Shown one piece after another: positions 1 through 9,400 of a DNA stretch of 64,000 bases (positions within the stretch are counted from its first letter, which is position 1; each line of letters begins with the position of its first letter). Origin of the DNA: Bombilactobacillus mellifer (GTDB lineage: Bacteria > Bacillota > Bacilli > Lactobacillales > Lactobacillaceae); NCBI RefSeq assembly GCF_000970795.1, contig NZ_KQ034028.1, forward strand, positions 67,541 to 131,540, given 5' to 3'. The position numbers and the translations under genes are program-made. The notes beneath the pieces were generated by a model. That model did no database searches. It saw only the letters and a program-made list of their open reading frames with translations, and had not been told where the DNA came from.

Positions 1-1
1 C

Positions 2-751
2 CGAGATCTACACGTTGAAGTGAAGGCTGATCAAGAACAATCAGCCAAACCGATTTTAAAAGGGGTTAATTTAGTTCTAAAAACCGGCGAAATTCATGCC
101 ATTATGGGCCCGAATGGTACGGGGAAATCAACCTTGGCAGAAACCATAATGGGAAATCCCACGTATCAGGTAACCCAAGGAGACATTTTACTGAATGGCG
201 AAAGCATTTTGTCCATGCCGGTCGATGAGCGGGCTCGCAAGGGGCTTTTTTTAGCAATGCAATATCCCGCAGAAATTCGCGGGGTCACTAATGCTGAATT
301 CTTAAGAACCGCGATTAATGCGCGCCGCCCGGATGATGAGCGGTTGTCGATTACGGATTTTTTGCAGGAACTCAATAAAAATCTGGATTTATTGGAAATG
401 GATCAAGCCATGATTGAGCGTTATCTCAATGAAGGCTTTTCCGGCGGTGAAAAAAAGCGCAATGAAATTTTACAATTATTAATGATTAAACCCGAATTTG
501 CTATTTTAGATGAAATCGATTCCGGCTTAGATATTGATGCGTTAAAAATCGTGGCCCGCGGAGTGAATTCCATGCGCGGTTCCGGTTTCGGCTCGTTAAT
601 TATTACCCATTACCAGCGGTTATTAGACTATATCGTGCCAGACACTGTGCATATTATGATTGATGGTAAAATTTCACAAACTGGGGGCCCCGAATTAGCG
701 GCCCAGTTAGAAAAAGAAGGGTATAAAGATTTAGAAACTGCCGCCAAATAA
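2..751 (+). CDS. sufC: SufC, Fe-S cluster assembly ATPase (5' end cut by window)
   Basis: Cytosolic ABC-type ATPase that works with SufB and SufD as the SufBCD scaffold on which Fe-S clusters are built. The Walker A motif GPNGTGKST, the ABC signature FSGGEKKR, the Walker B stretch ILDEIDSGLD and the H-loop ITHYQR are all visible. The frame stays open to the first base of the window (reading RDLHVEVKADQ), so the GTG at 20 is not the true start; only about ten N-terminal residues should be missing. It is the first visible gene of a sufCDSUB cluster and is followed 30 bp later by sufD. Identity is secure from the motifs and gene order. Confidence 0.95.
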   Translation, partial: RDLHVEVKADQEQSAKPILKGVNLVLKTGEIHAIMGPNGTGKSTLAETIMGNPTYQVTQGDILLNGESILSMPVDERARKGLFLAMQYPAEIRGVTNAEFLRTAINARRPDDERLSITDFLQELNKNLDLLEMDQAMIERYLNEGFSGGEKKRNEILQLLMIKPEFAILDEIDSGLDIDALKIVARGVNSMRGSGFGSLIITHYQRLLDYIVPDTVHIMIDGKISQTGGPELAAQLEKEGYKDLETAAK

Positions 752-781
752 GCAGATTATTGAAGTGGAAGGTTTTATAAA

Positions 782-2062
782 ATGACTACATTTGCTGTAA
801 ATCCAGAAATGGTGAAACAATTAACCCAAGCGCATGCAGAACCGTTAGGTTTGGCACGGCGCCGCAATCAGGCATATCAATTGTGGACGGACTCCACTTT
901 ACCGGAAATTCGGCAATTTAAGTTTCGCAATTGGGATTTTTTCGATCCTTTGACGATTCAATGGCAAAATTCGGATCCACAACTCTTGGACCAGACGCAA
1001 GTTTTAAAGCAAAATCAAGGACTAGTACAATTCGGGCAAACGACCACGGCTGTCCATTTGTCGGCAGACTTGGAGGAGCAGGGCGTCATTTTATCCGATA
1101 TTTTTAGTGCGTTTCAGATGTATCCGGAGCTGTTGGAACAATATTTTAATCGCGCTTGGGAGCAAATCACTACAGATCAATTACTTAATTATAATAATGC
1201 CTTTTTTACATCAGGGATCTTTTTATATATTCCGCCGCAAACCGTGATTTCCGAGCCGCTCGAACTTCAGATCATTCAAGATAGTACTCGCAAACAGCCG
1301 CTGATTAGTCATTGTTTAATTGTGGTCGCCGAGAATAGTGCGGTGACCATCGATGAACATCTCTCCACAGTGGGAGCCAACTCGAATCAGGCGAATTTGT
1401 GTACAGAAGTGCTCGCCGGTGCTAATAGTCAAGTTAAGTTTGCAGCGTTGGATGAATTGGCCGAGGCGACTACTTTTTATTTTCGAAAGCAAGCGCTTTT
1501 AGCCGACAATGCCCATATCGAATGGTCTGTGGGTTTAATGAATTCCGGCAATACGGTAGGACAGATTGAATCGCGGTTAGCAGCTCCCGGTAGTCGGGCC
1601 GATTCCAATGTCATTGCCGTCACGGAAGGCCAGCAACAAGTGGGTATCAATAACACGGCGATTAATGAAGCGCCGCATACTGTCAGCAATATTAATCAGC
1701 ACGGAGTTTTATTAAATGACTCCCAATTAGTTTTTAATGGGATTGGCAATATTATTCACGGAGCACATGGTTCCCAAGCTGAACAAAAGAATAAGATTTT
1801 GATGATGTCCAATCAAGCTGTGGGAAAAGCAAATCCGATTTTATTTATCCATGAAAATGATGTGGAAGCCGGACATGCAGCTAGCGTCGGACCTGTTGAT
1901 CCTTCTCAGTTATATTATTTGACCAGTCGCGGCATCCCTTATGCGCAAGCCAAACGGTTAGTAATTCGTGGATTTTTGGGTTCCGTGATTGGCTCCGTGA
2001 CCTCGAAGGCTACGCGGCAGCGGATGATTGCGGTTCTGGAGAGGAAGTTACAGCGTGAATAA
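782..2062 (+). CDS. sufD: SufD, Fe-S cluster assembly protein
   Basis: Scaffold component of the SufBC2D complex, 426 residues, the usual size. Its C-terminal half has the SufB/SufD beta-helix core, including an N-x-H-G-x-x-G-S-Q-A-E-Q stretch and the closing segment LYYLTSRGIPYAQAKRLV, which also occurs in SufB. It lies between sufC and sufS and its last 8 bases overlap the start of sufS (GTGAATAA), which suggests translational coupling. Assignment to SufD rather than SufB follows from the divergent N-terminus and from the separate clear SufB at the end of the cluster. Confidence 0.93.
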   Translation: MTTFAVNPEMVKQLTQAHAEPLGLARRRNQAYQLWTDSTLPEIRQFKFRNWDFFDPLTIQWQNSDPQLLDQTQVLKQNQGLVQFGQTTTAVHLSADLEEQGVILSDIFSAFQMYPELLEQYFNRAWEQITTDQLLNYNNAFFTSGIFLYIPPQTVISEPLELQIIQDSTRKQPLISHCLIVVAENSAVTIDEHLSTVGANSNQANLCTEVLAGANSQVKFAALDELAEATTFYFRKQALLADNAHIEWSVGLMNSGNTVGQIESRLAAPGSRADSNVIAVTEGQQQVGINNTAINEAPHTVSNINQHGVLLNDSQLVFNGIGNIIHGAHGSQAEQKNKILMMSNQAVGKANPILFIHENDVEAGHAASVGPVDPSQLYYLTSRGIPYAQAKRLVIRGFLGSVIGSVTSKATRQRMIAVLERKLQRE

Positions 2063-3284
2063 GGGCTTAAAGAATTGTAAAAAGGACTTTCCGCTTTTAA
2101 GCCGTCAGGTTAATCACCAGCCGCTGGTGTATCTGGATAATGCCGCCACCACTCAAAAACCGCAAGCAGTGATTCAGCGGATTGTCGATTTTTACCAGCA
2201 GTCGAATGCTAATGTTCATCGCAGTGTCAACACTTTATCTCTCCAAGCCACAGAGCAATATGAACAAGCCCGCAGTAAGGTGCAACATTGGATTAAGGCG
2301 GCCAAGCCGCAAGAAATTATTTTTACGCGTGGGGCGACGGAGGCTGTCAATTTCATCGCGTCTACTTATGGAGCAGACCATATTCAGGCTCAAGATGAAA
2401 TAGTAGTCACAGTGGCGGAACATCATAGTAATTTGGTACCGTGGCAGCAGTTAGCTAAGGCCTGCGGAGCGCAGCTCAAATATATTAAAGTGGATGCTCA
2501 AGGTCATTTGGATTTACAAGATGCAGCTCAAAAAATCACCGCCCGGACCAAAATCGTGGCCTGTACGCAGGTCAGCAATGTTTTAGGGACTATTTTTCCT
2601 TTGAAACAAATTGCGGCTTTAGCACATCAACAAGGTGCCATTGTGATCGGTGATGGTTCACAAGCCGTACCCGTCATGGCTGTGAATGTCCAAGACTTAG
2701 ATGTTGACTTTTATGTGTTTTCGGGACATAAAATGCTGGGACCGTCCGGCATTGGCGTGCTATATGGCAAAGAAGCCCTCCTGCAAGCTTTAACTCCTTA
2801 TCAATATGGAGGAGAAATGATTAATGAAGTAGACTGGGAAGACAGTACTTTTAGTGAATTACCCAGTCGCTTAGAAGCCGGCACCCCGAACATTGAGGGC
2901 GCGATTGGATTGGGGGCGGCGATTGATTATCTTGATCAGTTATCGATCCGCGCGGTGACCCAATATGAACAAAAGCTGATGCAGTATTTGTTACCCCAAT
3001 TGCAGGCCTTAGACGATGTTCAACTTTTGGGTAGCGAGGATTGGACGCAGCGCACCGGAATTGTTTCTTTGAACTTAGGCAATATTCATCCTCATGATGT
3101 CGCCACGGTCTTAGATTTTCAAGGGATCGAAGTACGGGCGGGTCATCATTGCGCGCAGCCTTTAATGCGCTTTTTCAATGTCACGGCGACGGTGCGGGCG
3201 AGTTTTTATATCTATAATACTAAAGAAGATATTGACCGCTTCGTAGCGGCCTTAAAAATGGCGAAGGAGTTTTTTGAACAGTGA
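2055..3284 (+). CDS. sufS: SufS, group II cysteine desulfurase
   Basis: PLP-dependent enzyme that removes sulfur from L-cysteine and hands it to SufU. The PLP lysine is in SGHKMLGPSG (K226 from this start) and the persulfide cysteine is in RAGHHCAQP (C366). Length is 409 residues. The frame is open further upstream, but the GTG at 2055 sits behind GGAGAGGAAG and overlaps the sufD stop by 8 bases, so it is preferred to the ATG at 2028, which would overlap sufD by 35 bases. The 3' end overlaps the sufU start as GTGA. Confidence 0.95.
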   Translation: MNKGLKNCKKDFPLLSRQVNHQPLVYLDNAATTQKPQAVIQRIVDFYQQSNANVHRSVNTLSLQATEQYEQARSKVQHWIKAAKPQEIIFTRGATEAVNFIASTYGADHIQAQDEIVVTVAEHHSNLVPWQQLAKACGAQLKYIKVDAQGHLDLQDAAQKITARTKIVACTQVSNVLGTIFPLKQIAALAHQQGAIVIGDGSQAVPVMAVNVQDLDVDFYVFSGHKMLGPSGIGVLYGKEALLQALTPYQYGGEMINEVDWEDSTFSELPSRLEAGTPNIEGAIGLGAAIDYLDQLSIRAVTQYEQKLMQYLLPQLQALDDVQLLGSEDWTQRTGIVSLNLGNIHPHDVATVLDFQGIEVRAGHHCAQPLMRFFNVTATVRASFYIYNTKEDIDRFVAALKMAKEFFEQ

Positions 3285-3727
3285 TATCCAACGAGTTGAG
3301 TCAATTATATCGAGAAATGATTTTAGATCACGCCAATCATCCCCACCATAAAGGTGCGTTAGCACATTATACAGATCAAGCGCATCTGCAAAATACTACT
3401 TGTGGTGATGATCTAACTGTTCAAGTCGATATTTCACCGCAAAAAGTCATTGAAAAAGTCGCATATACCGGCTCTGGTTGTACGATTAGCCAGGCTTCAG
3501 CTAGTATGATGACGGATGCCATTCAAGGGCAGACTCTTGCCGTGGCCGCTCAAGCAGCTAAGAGTTTTTCGGATATGGCTTTGGGCAAACCCGTGGCTGC
3601 CGCCGATTTAGCGACGCTGCAAGATGCGAAAATTTTAAGCAATATTATGCAATTTCCGACCAGGATTAAGTGTGCTACGTTAGCATGGTGGGCGCTACAA
3701 AACATTTTGGCGCGATATAATTTTTAA
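3281..3727 (+). CDS. sufU: SufU, zinc-dependent sulfurtransferase
   Basis: Accepts persulfide sulfur from SufS in Gram-positive SUF systems; it is IscU-like in fold but acts mainly as a transfer protein. The three conserved cysteines are present: C41 in TTCGDD, C67 in GSGCTISQAS and C131 in IKCATLAW, with D43 as the fourth zinc ligand. It is 148 residues, starts on GTG overlapping the sufS stop (GTGA) and has GAAGGAG upstream. The SufU-specific insertion between the second and third cysteine is present, which separates it from true IscU. Confidence 0.94.
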   Translation: MISNELSQLYREMILDHANHPHHKGALAHYTDQAHLQNTTCGDDLTVQVDISPQKVIEKVAYTGSGCTISQASASMMTDAIQGQTLAVAAQAAKSFSDMALGKPVAAADLATLQDAKILSNIMQFPTRIKCATLAWWALQNILARYNF

Positions 3728-3745
3728 GCAAATAAGGAGATCATT

Positions 3746-5152
3746 ATGAGTAAAGTCGCGGAAGTTTTGGGGGATCGGCAAAGTTATGAGTATGGCTTTC
3801 ATGACGATATTCAACCGAAGGTTACGACCGGACGGGGGCTGAATGAACAAGTCATTCGAGAAATTTCCCGTACCAAGCATGAACCGCAATGGATGTTAGA
3901 TTACCGGTTACAGAGTTTTAAAATTTATCAACAGTTAGACATGCCTCACTTTGGTCCGGACTTGTCCCAGCTGGATTTGGACAATATGTATTATTATCAA
4001 AAAATGACTGATAAAAAGTATCGTGATTGGTCCGAAGTCCCGGAAACGTTAAAACGGACTTTTGAACGTTTAGGAGTTCCGGAAGCAGAAAGAAAATACT
4101 TAGCCGGTTCATCAGCCCAGTATGAATCGGAAGCGGTTTATAATAATATGCGAGCCGAATTTCAAAAATTAGGGATTATTTTCACGGATACCGATACGGC
4201 CTTGCGGGAATACCCGGAATTATTTAAAAAATGGTTTGGCAAGTTAGTACATCGTAATGATAATAAATTTGCGGCATTAAATGGTGCCGTCTGGTCCGGG
4301 GGCTCTTTTATTTATGTGCCGCGGGGCGTGCAAGTCAAAACGCCTATTCAATCGTATTTCCGGCTAAATTCTGAAAATTCGGGTCAATTTGAGCGGACGT
4401 TGATTATTGTCGATGAAGGAGCGAGTGTGGACTATGTTGAAGGCTGTACTGCTCCGAATTATTCTTCGGATAGCTTACATGCCGCAGTGGTGGAAGTGTT
4501 TGTTAATCAAGATGCATATTGCCGATATACTACCATTCAAAATTGGTCCGATAATGTATACAGTTTGGAGACCAAACGGGCTTCGGCCGGCACGAATGCC
4601 ACGATGGAATGGGTCGATGGCAATTTAGGTTCGCGGGTCACGATGAAATATCCGAGTGTTTACTTAAATGGCCCGGGAGCCAAAGGGACAATGCTATCGA
4701 TTGCCGTAGCACAAAATGGAATTCATCAGGATTCGGGAGCACGGATGATTCATAATGCTCCCAATACCTCCAGTTCCATCATTTCCAAGTCCATTGCCCG
4801 CACGGGCGGCTCCACAGATTACCGGGGCCAAATCCGCTTTAATAAAAATGCCGCGGGTTCTAAAGCCCACGTCGAATGCGATACTATTATTATGGATGAT
4901 CAATCTTCCTCCGATACAATTCCCTATAATGAAATTAATAATTCCGATACGACCATGGAACATGAAGCGCGGGTTTCTAAAATTTCCGAAGAAAAATTAT
5001 ACTACTTGATGAGCCGTGGGATTTCGGAACGCAAAGCAACGGAAATGATTATTATGGGTTTTATTGAACCTTTTACCAAGACCTTACCTATGGAATATGC
5101 AGTGGAATTGAATCGTTTGATTAGTTTTGGTATGGAAGGGTCCATCGGCTAA
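3746..5152 (+). CDS. sufB: SufB, Fe-S cluster scaffold protein
   Basis: Core scaffold of the SufBCD complex, 468 residues, full length. Characteristic segments include [13 protein letters not shown], the VEGCTAP cysteine motif and the C-terminal [17 protein letters not shown] follows AAGGAG with 6-7 bp spacing. It is the last gene of the cluster and is followed 20 bp later by an intrinsic terminator. As in most Firmicutes the cluster has no sufA or sufE; SufU takes the place of SufE. Confidence 0.96.
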   Translation: MSKVAEVLGDRQSYEYGFHDDIQPKVTTGRGLNEQVIREISRTKHEPQWMLDYRLQSFKIYQQLDMPHFGPDLSQLDLDNMYYYQKMTDKKYRDWSEVPETLKRTFERLGVPEAERKYLAGSSAQYESEAVYNNMRAEFQKLGIIFTDTDTALREYPELFKKWFGKLVHRNDNKFAALNGAVWSGGSFIYVPRGVQVKTPIQSYFRLNSENSGQFERTLIIVDEGASVDYVEGCTAPNYSSDSLHAAVVEVFVNQDAYCRYTTIQNWSDNVYSLETKRASAGTNATMEWVDGNLGSRVTMKYPSVYLNGPGAKGTMLSIAVAQNGIHQDSGARMIHNAPNTSSSIISKSIARTGGSTDYRGQIRFNKNAAGSKAHVECDTIIMDDQSSSDTIPYNEINNSDTTMEHEARVSKISEEKLYYLMSRGISERKATEMIIMGFIEPFTKTLPMEYAVELNRLISFGMEGSIG

Positions 5153-5172
5153 AAAATGCTACAAAATCTTCA

Positions 5173-5196
5173 AGCCCCGTTAATCGGGGCTTTTTT
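5173..5196 (+). terminator. Intrinsic terminator of the suf operon
   Basis: A 7-bp stem AGCCCCG/CGGGGCT with a TTAAT loop is followed by a run of T, 20 bp after the sufB stop. Confidence 0.93.
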
Positions 5197-5241
5197 GCTG
5201 ATCTTTAAAAATTGTTTTTACTAAAAAGTCCGGATTTTGGG

Positions 5242-5270
5242 TTTTCAAATGATTCTCCAATGACTATAAT
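5242..5270 (+). promoter_or_regulatory. Sigma-A-type promoter of the small poly-G ORF
   Basis: TTTTCA and TATAAT are separated by 17 bp. A transcript starting near 5277 would cover the small ORF and end at the terminator at 5547, about 270 nt in all. Confidence 0.55.
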
Positions 5271-5330
5271 TAAGATCGATTGAAATAATCTTGTAGAAAT
5301 AACTAATAAATAAAGGGGTGACAATTAACA

Positions 5331-5535
5331 ATGACAAAAAAGTCAAGATATAATTTAAATATCAATAGCAATTACCCCGCTCTGTATCAGCAGTCAAAGG
5401 TTTTGAAAGCGTTTACGGGGGGGGGGCCGTAATCCGCAAGCAAAAACCGAACGTTTAAATGCCCTGCTTGCTCAAATAATCACGATTACTGATAATCCCG
5501 CTTTGAAGCTCTGGAGAAGCAGCGACGTTGTTTAG
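5331..5535 (+). pseudogene. Small ORF interrupted at a G10 homopolymer (possible phase-variable gene)
   Basis: ATG at 5331 follows AAAGGGGTGA. The frame encodes 33 residues (MTKKSRYNLNINSN..., ending ...KAFTGGGP) and stops directly after a run of ten G (5417-5426). Removing one G, or adding two, opens a 67-residue protein that continues RNPQAKTERLNALLAQI... and ends ...ALKLWRSSDVV at a TAG (5533-5535) lying at the loop/stem junction of the terminator. A promoter, RBS and terminator surround it, so the unit looks functional apart from the frame. I do not recognise the family; the distal half looks amphipathic and helical. A sequencing error in the homopolymer would give the same picture as true phase variation. 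Confidence 0.55.
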
Positions 5536-5547
5536 TCGCTGTTTTTT
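5520..5547 (+). terminator. Intrinsic terminator of the small poly-G ORF
   Basis: Stem CAGCGAC/GTCGCTG with an 8-nt loop and six T. The stop codon of the restored reading frame lies across the loop and the second arm, which ties the terminator to the gene. Confidence 0.85.
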
Positions 5548-5661
5548 GATGCGCTTTTTAACAAGTTAGTGTGATAAATAAATAATAAACGAGTGATTTT
5601 TTAAATATGCGATTAAATTTAGAAAGATTTACATAAAAATAACTTTTAATATGGATTCTCG

Positions 5662-5720
5662 GGGCAGCTTCGAAAGAGCTAATTTTAATTATTAGAGCTG
5701 GTCTGCTTATTTGGCTGCCC
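5662..5720 (+). other. Inverted repeat upstream of the surface-protein gene pair
   Basis: GGGCAGC (5662-5668) pairs with GCTGCCC (5714-5720). Between them AGAGCT recurs on both sides of an AT-rich centre. No T-run follows, so this is not a standard terminator. It lies 65 bp upstream of the next gene and may be a leader RNA structure or a protein-binding site; function unknown. The rest of 5548-5785 shows no convincing gene. Confidence 0.3.
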
Positions 5721-5785
5721 AAAATTTCTTGGAGATTGGCATATCCAGTTGAAAAGCAGATGTATGTGGTAATGAAGGGGTTTAG

Positions 5786-6379
5786 ATGCAAAAAAAATTA
5801 TTTCAGTGGTATCAGCAGTTACGACAGCAACTGTGTATGATTTCGCGGCATTGGTGGTGGTTAACCGGAATTCTGGCCTTGTGCTTGGTACTTTGGAGCG
5901 GTCAACAAATTTGGGAAAGCCGACATATTAGTCAGCAAAATTTAGTGGGCATTGTGAATCCACGGGCACATTTACAAACCAGCACCCATCAAAATGTTGC
6001 CGTTTCTCGGCAAGCCGGTAGTGTATGGGTAGTCGCCACCCGACCCCCAGCACGACAACAGGTGAAAATAAAAGTTTATTTTTTAGGTAATTATGGGCGG
6101 GTGCCTGATAATTTACGAATTTTTCTAGTTCCGCTAACTCGTAAGGGACGAGTAATCCATGTGCGCCACGTTATAACTACTGGGGCTCACTGGCACATCA
6201 GCCATCATTGGCCTTCCGGTTTAATTCAACTGCGGACGCGTCAAGCTTGGCGGGCCCCAGAACACACTAGTTATCACTGTACTTTACAAGTGCGTGATAA
6301 TCACTTGATTCATCATTTTCAATTTGCGGTTCTATGGCCGGACGGTCAAGGCATGAATCAAGGACAAGTATCATTATAA
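5786..6379 (+). CDS. Membrane-anchored protein of unknown function, next to WxL surface protein
   Basis: A 197-residue protein with a basic N-terminus followed by one hydrophobic segment (about residues 24-42, WWWLTGILALCLVLW), then a 150-residue hydrophilic part rich in His, Arg and aromatic residues. The segment could be an uncleaved anchor, so the bulk would lie outside the cell. There are no recognisable catalytic motifs. The start follows GAAGGGG. It ends 27 bp before the giant surface-protein gene on the same strand, so the two are probably co-transcribed; an assembly or tethering partner of that protein is one inference. No family was recognised. Confidence 0.65.
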   Translation: MQKKLFQWYQQLRQQLCMISRHWWWLTGILALCLVLWSGQQIWESRHISQQNLVGIVNPRAHLQTSTHQNVAVSRQAGSVWVVATRPPARQQVKIKVYFLGNYGRVPDNLRIFLVPLTRKGRVIHVRHVITTGAHWHISHHWPSGLIQLRTRQAWRAPEHTSYHCTLQVRDNHLIHHFQFAVLWPDGQGMNQGQVSL

Positions 6380-6406
6380 ATTCAATATGGCAAAGGAAGA
6401 GTAAGG

Positions 6407-9400
6407 ATGAAAAAATCAAGGTTATGGTCATTAATTATTCAGGTTATTTTAACCCTGATCTTAATGGTGGGACAATTACCACTCTCGGCTTGGGCGGATA
6501 CCGGTTCTACTCCAACCCCGGGACCTAAATTGGTAACCCCAGCTAAAGCTAAGAACAAACAAGCAACTTTTCAACAGGGCGTGATCCAATCACCTCAAGC
6601 TCAAGATAACCGTTATCAAATTACAACCAATTTAGCGGCTTTTCAACAAACTCCAAATTTGCAGGCTGTAACGATCCAAATCCAACCGCAAGCACAAAAA
6701 ATTGTTGCGCATACTAAGTGGATTCTACAAGTCCCTGTTTTAGCAGTAGATCTCACGCAGTTGAGTAAAGAATTACCTGCGGGTTTGCAGCTGACAAAAG
6801 ATGACGAACACGGGATTGTAACTGTTAAAGCAGACCACGACTTGAAACTAAAACGGCAGCAAAATGTTCAATTAAACTTTCCAGTACGTGCCGTAGCAGG
6901 AGAATTTCCCTTTTATTTGGCTATGGTTTATGGACAGACTCAAACTACGTTACCAACAACTAGTCTGGGGACTTTGAAATTAAGCGGCCTTTTGGCGCAC
7001 TATCAACCCCAAACTCAAACACGGTCCCTTGAAAAAGTTTTAGGCCACCCCGTTGCCACTCCTGCCAAAACGCGCTCAATTTCGCCAGAACATGCAAAAC
7101 CCAGTTCACCTGCCACACACTCTTCAAATTCTGCTACCCCAGCTCCAGCAAGACAGGTTAAATCAGAATATCATGCACCAACTAAATCGCAAACACGTAA
7201 ACCTCAGCCATTTTCCCAAACGCCCACTACTGCTGAGCCCACTACAAATACGGCAAAAGTAATTCAACAGTTGGCACATAAACCGCAATTGAAATCCACT
7301 GCAACTGCTTCAACGAATACGACGCCGCCGGCTAACGCTTTTAATAGCAGTATTGCCCAACGCTCCGATACCCCGCCGGCAGCCATTAATAATAGCGATC
7401 AAGGAATCAAAATACACGCTGAAAATACTCAAACTCACGAATTAGTCCAAAAACTTAACGATGATAGCATTAGTACTCAAGACGTGACGCCGGAGTTTGC
7501 GGCCTATTTTGACGGTGAAGGCATGGATAATCCGGATACTACTCCCACGGCCACGGTCCGGGTGGACGCTCATGGGAATGGCACTTTGAATGTAAAGCAG
7601 AGCGGCTGGTATATTTTACACCAAACGAATAATTATCAAATTAATAGTGGCTGGACTTATCTGGTGCTGAATATTGATGGTTCGTATACGCATAGTACAA
7701 TGGCCAATTACTATGCGGCTTATTATGATGCTGATAAAAATCAAGTCACCCAAGCCATGAGCGGCGGATCACAATTTTTATTGCCGGTGTATGCCAGTGA
7801 TGTTACGGAATATTTAAAATATATGAATGATTATTTTTCGAGCTCAATATATTATTCGTGGTCTCAAGCGTGGAATTATATACAAAAAAATGGTGGGGAC
7901 GTCACTTTCTATGGCACTGGGGATTTAACTAAACAACTAGGTCAATATGAAGGGACAACCTATAAGTATATGGGTTTAAATTCCTTTGCATATGATAGTA
8001 AACATAAAACTCAGTATTGGAACTATGTACCCGAAGATCAACGTTATAAATACGGTTTATGGTTGCGAAATGCCATGCAGTATTCAAAAGTGTTGAAGCA
8101 CCCGTTGCCCCAAAATATTGATGTGACCCAGACGCCGTTGGCTTTAAGTACAACAAAGCCCGCTTTACAAAAAATAACTACTACTTCATGTAACAGTGCG
8201 GATACTTCTGTGCAGTGGACTTCAGATTTAGTAACTTTGGGTAGTCGCAAGATGCAGCGGGTTAATATCTCGACTCAAGACCGAACCACTCAGAAAACTT
8301 TGCCGGCCAGTCAATATAATGTGTTTTTTGCTGGAGTAGAAGGTAATGGTAATGATGGTACTTTGGGGGTAACCTTACAAAAACAGCGGGATATGGTAAA
8401 TCAGCTAACCGGGAAATTGTACTTAAGTAATTTTAATCGTGATGGTTGGTATATTTTACAGCAAAAAGACGTGACGAATAATGAAACCGATAATGAAACC
8501 GATTATCAGGTTAATGGCAGTTACTATGCGGTGAAATTTTCGGTACTAAAAGGTATTACTGAATATTTTCGTGTCAGTCAACAATATGGAGATCAGATCC
8601 CCCTGCCGCCCTTTGTCAGTGATGTCACGGAATATTTAAAATATATGAATGATTATTTTTCGAGCTCAATATATTATTCGTGGTCTCAAGCGTGGAATTA
8701 TATACAAAAAAATGGTGGGGACGTCACTTTCTATGGCACTGGGGATTTAACTAAACAACTAGGTCAATATGAAGGGACAACCTATAAGTATATGGGTTTA
8801 AATTCCTTTGCATATGATAGTAAACATAAAACTCAGTATTGGAACTATGTACCTGAAGATCAACGCTATAAATACGGTTTATGGTTGCGAAATGCCATGC
8901 AGTATTCAAAAGTGTTGAAGCACCCATTGCCCCAGGCGATTAAGGTGGATGAAACGCCGCTTGATTTATCCACTAAGAACCAGGAGTATCTGGATTTGGC
9001 ACCAGATCAACCTGCTTATAATCAAGGCTTGACTACTGCGGATGGATTTCTCACCGGACAAAATGGGGCGCTCAACTTTCGTGATAAATTTATTGGTATT
9101 CAAAAAGTGGATCAAGATGATAATCACCAGACTCTCTCAGGGGCTACTTTTAAAGTTTTTGATTCCGGGCTCGATGGGAAACAAACTCCTCAATCTAATC
9201 CGAAAGTCAGCAAATCAACAGATAGTCACGGAATTACCCAGATGCCGGTAGCCGGTGGAGATTGGTATATTATCCAAGAACAGGGTCCACCGGAAGGCTA
9301 TAGTCAAAATCCCAATTATTATGCGTTAAAGATTGATGCCACGGACGGGATTGTAGCTATGATGAAGGACTATTCACCGACTTTGCAGCCAGTGTTTAAG

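Noticed and set aside
5558-5791. 77-codon minus-strand ORF in the gap before the surface-protein pair
   Set aside because: No RBS, AT-rich random-looking product, overlaps the start of the plus-strand gene.
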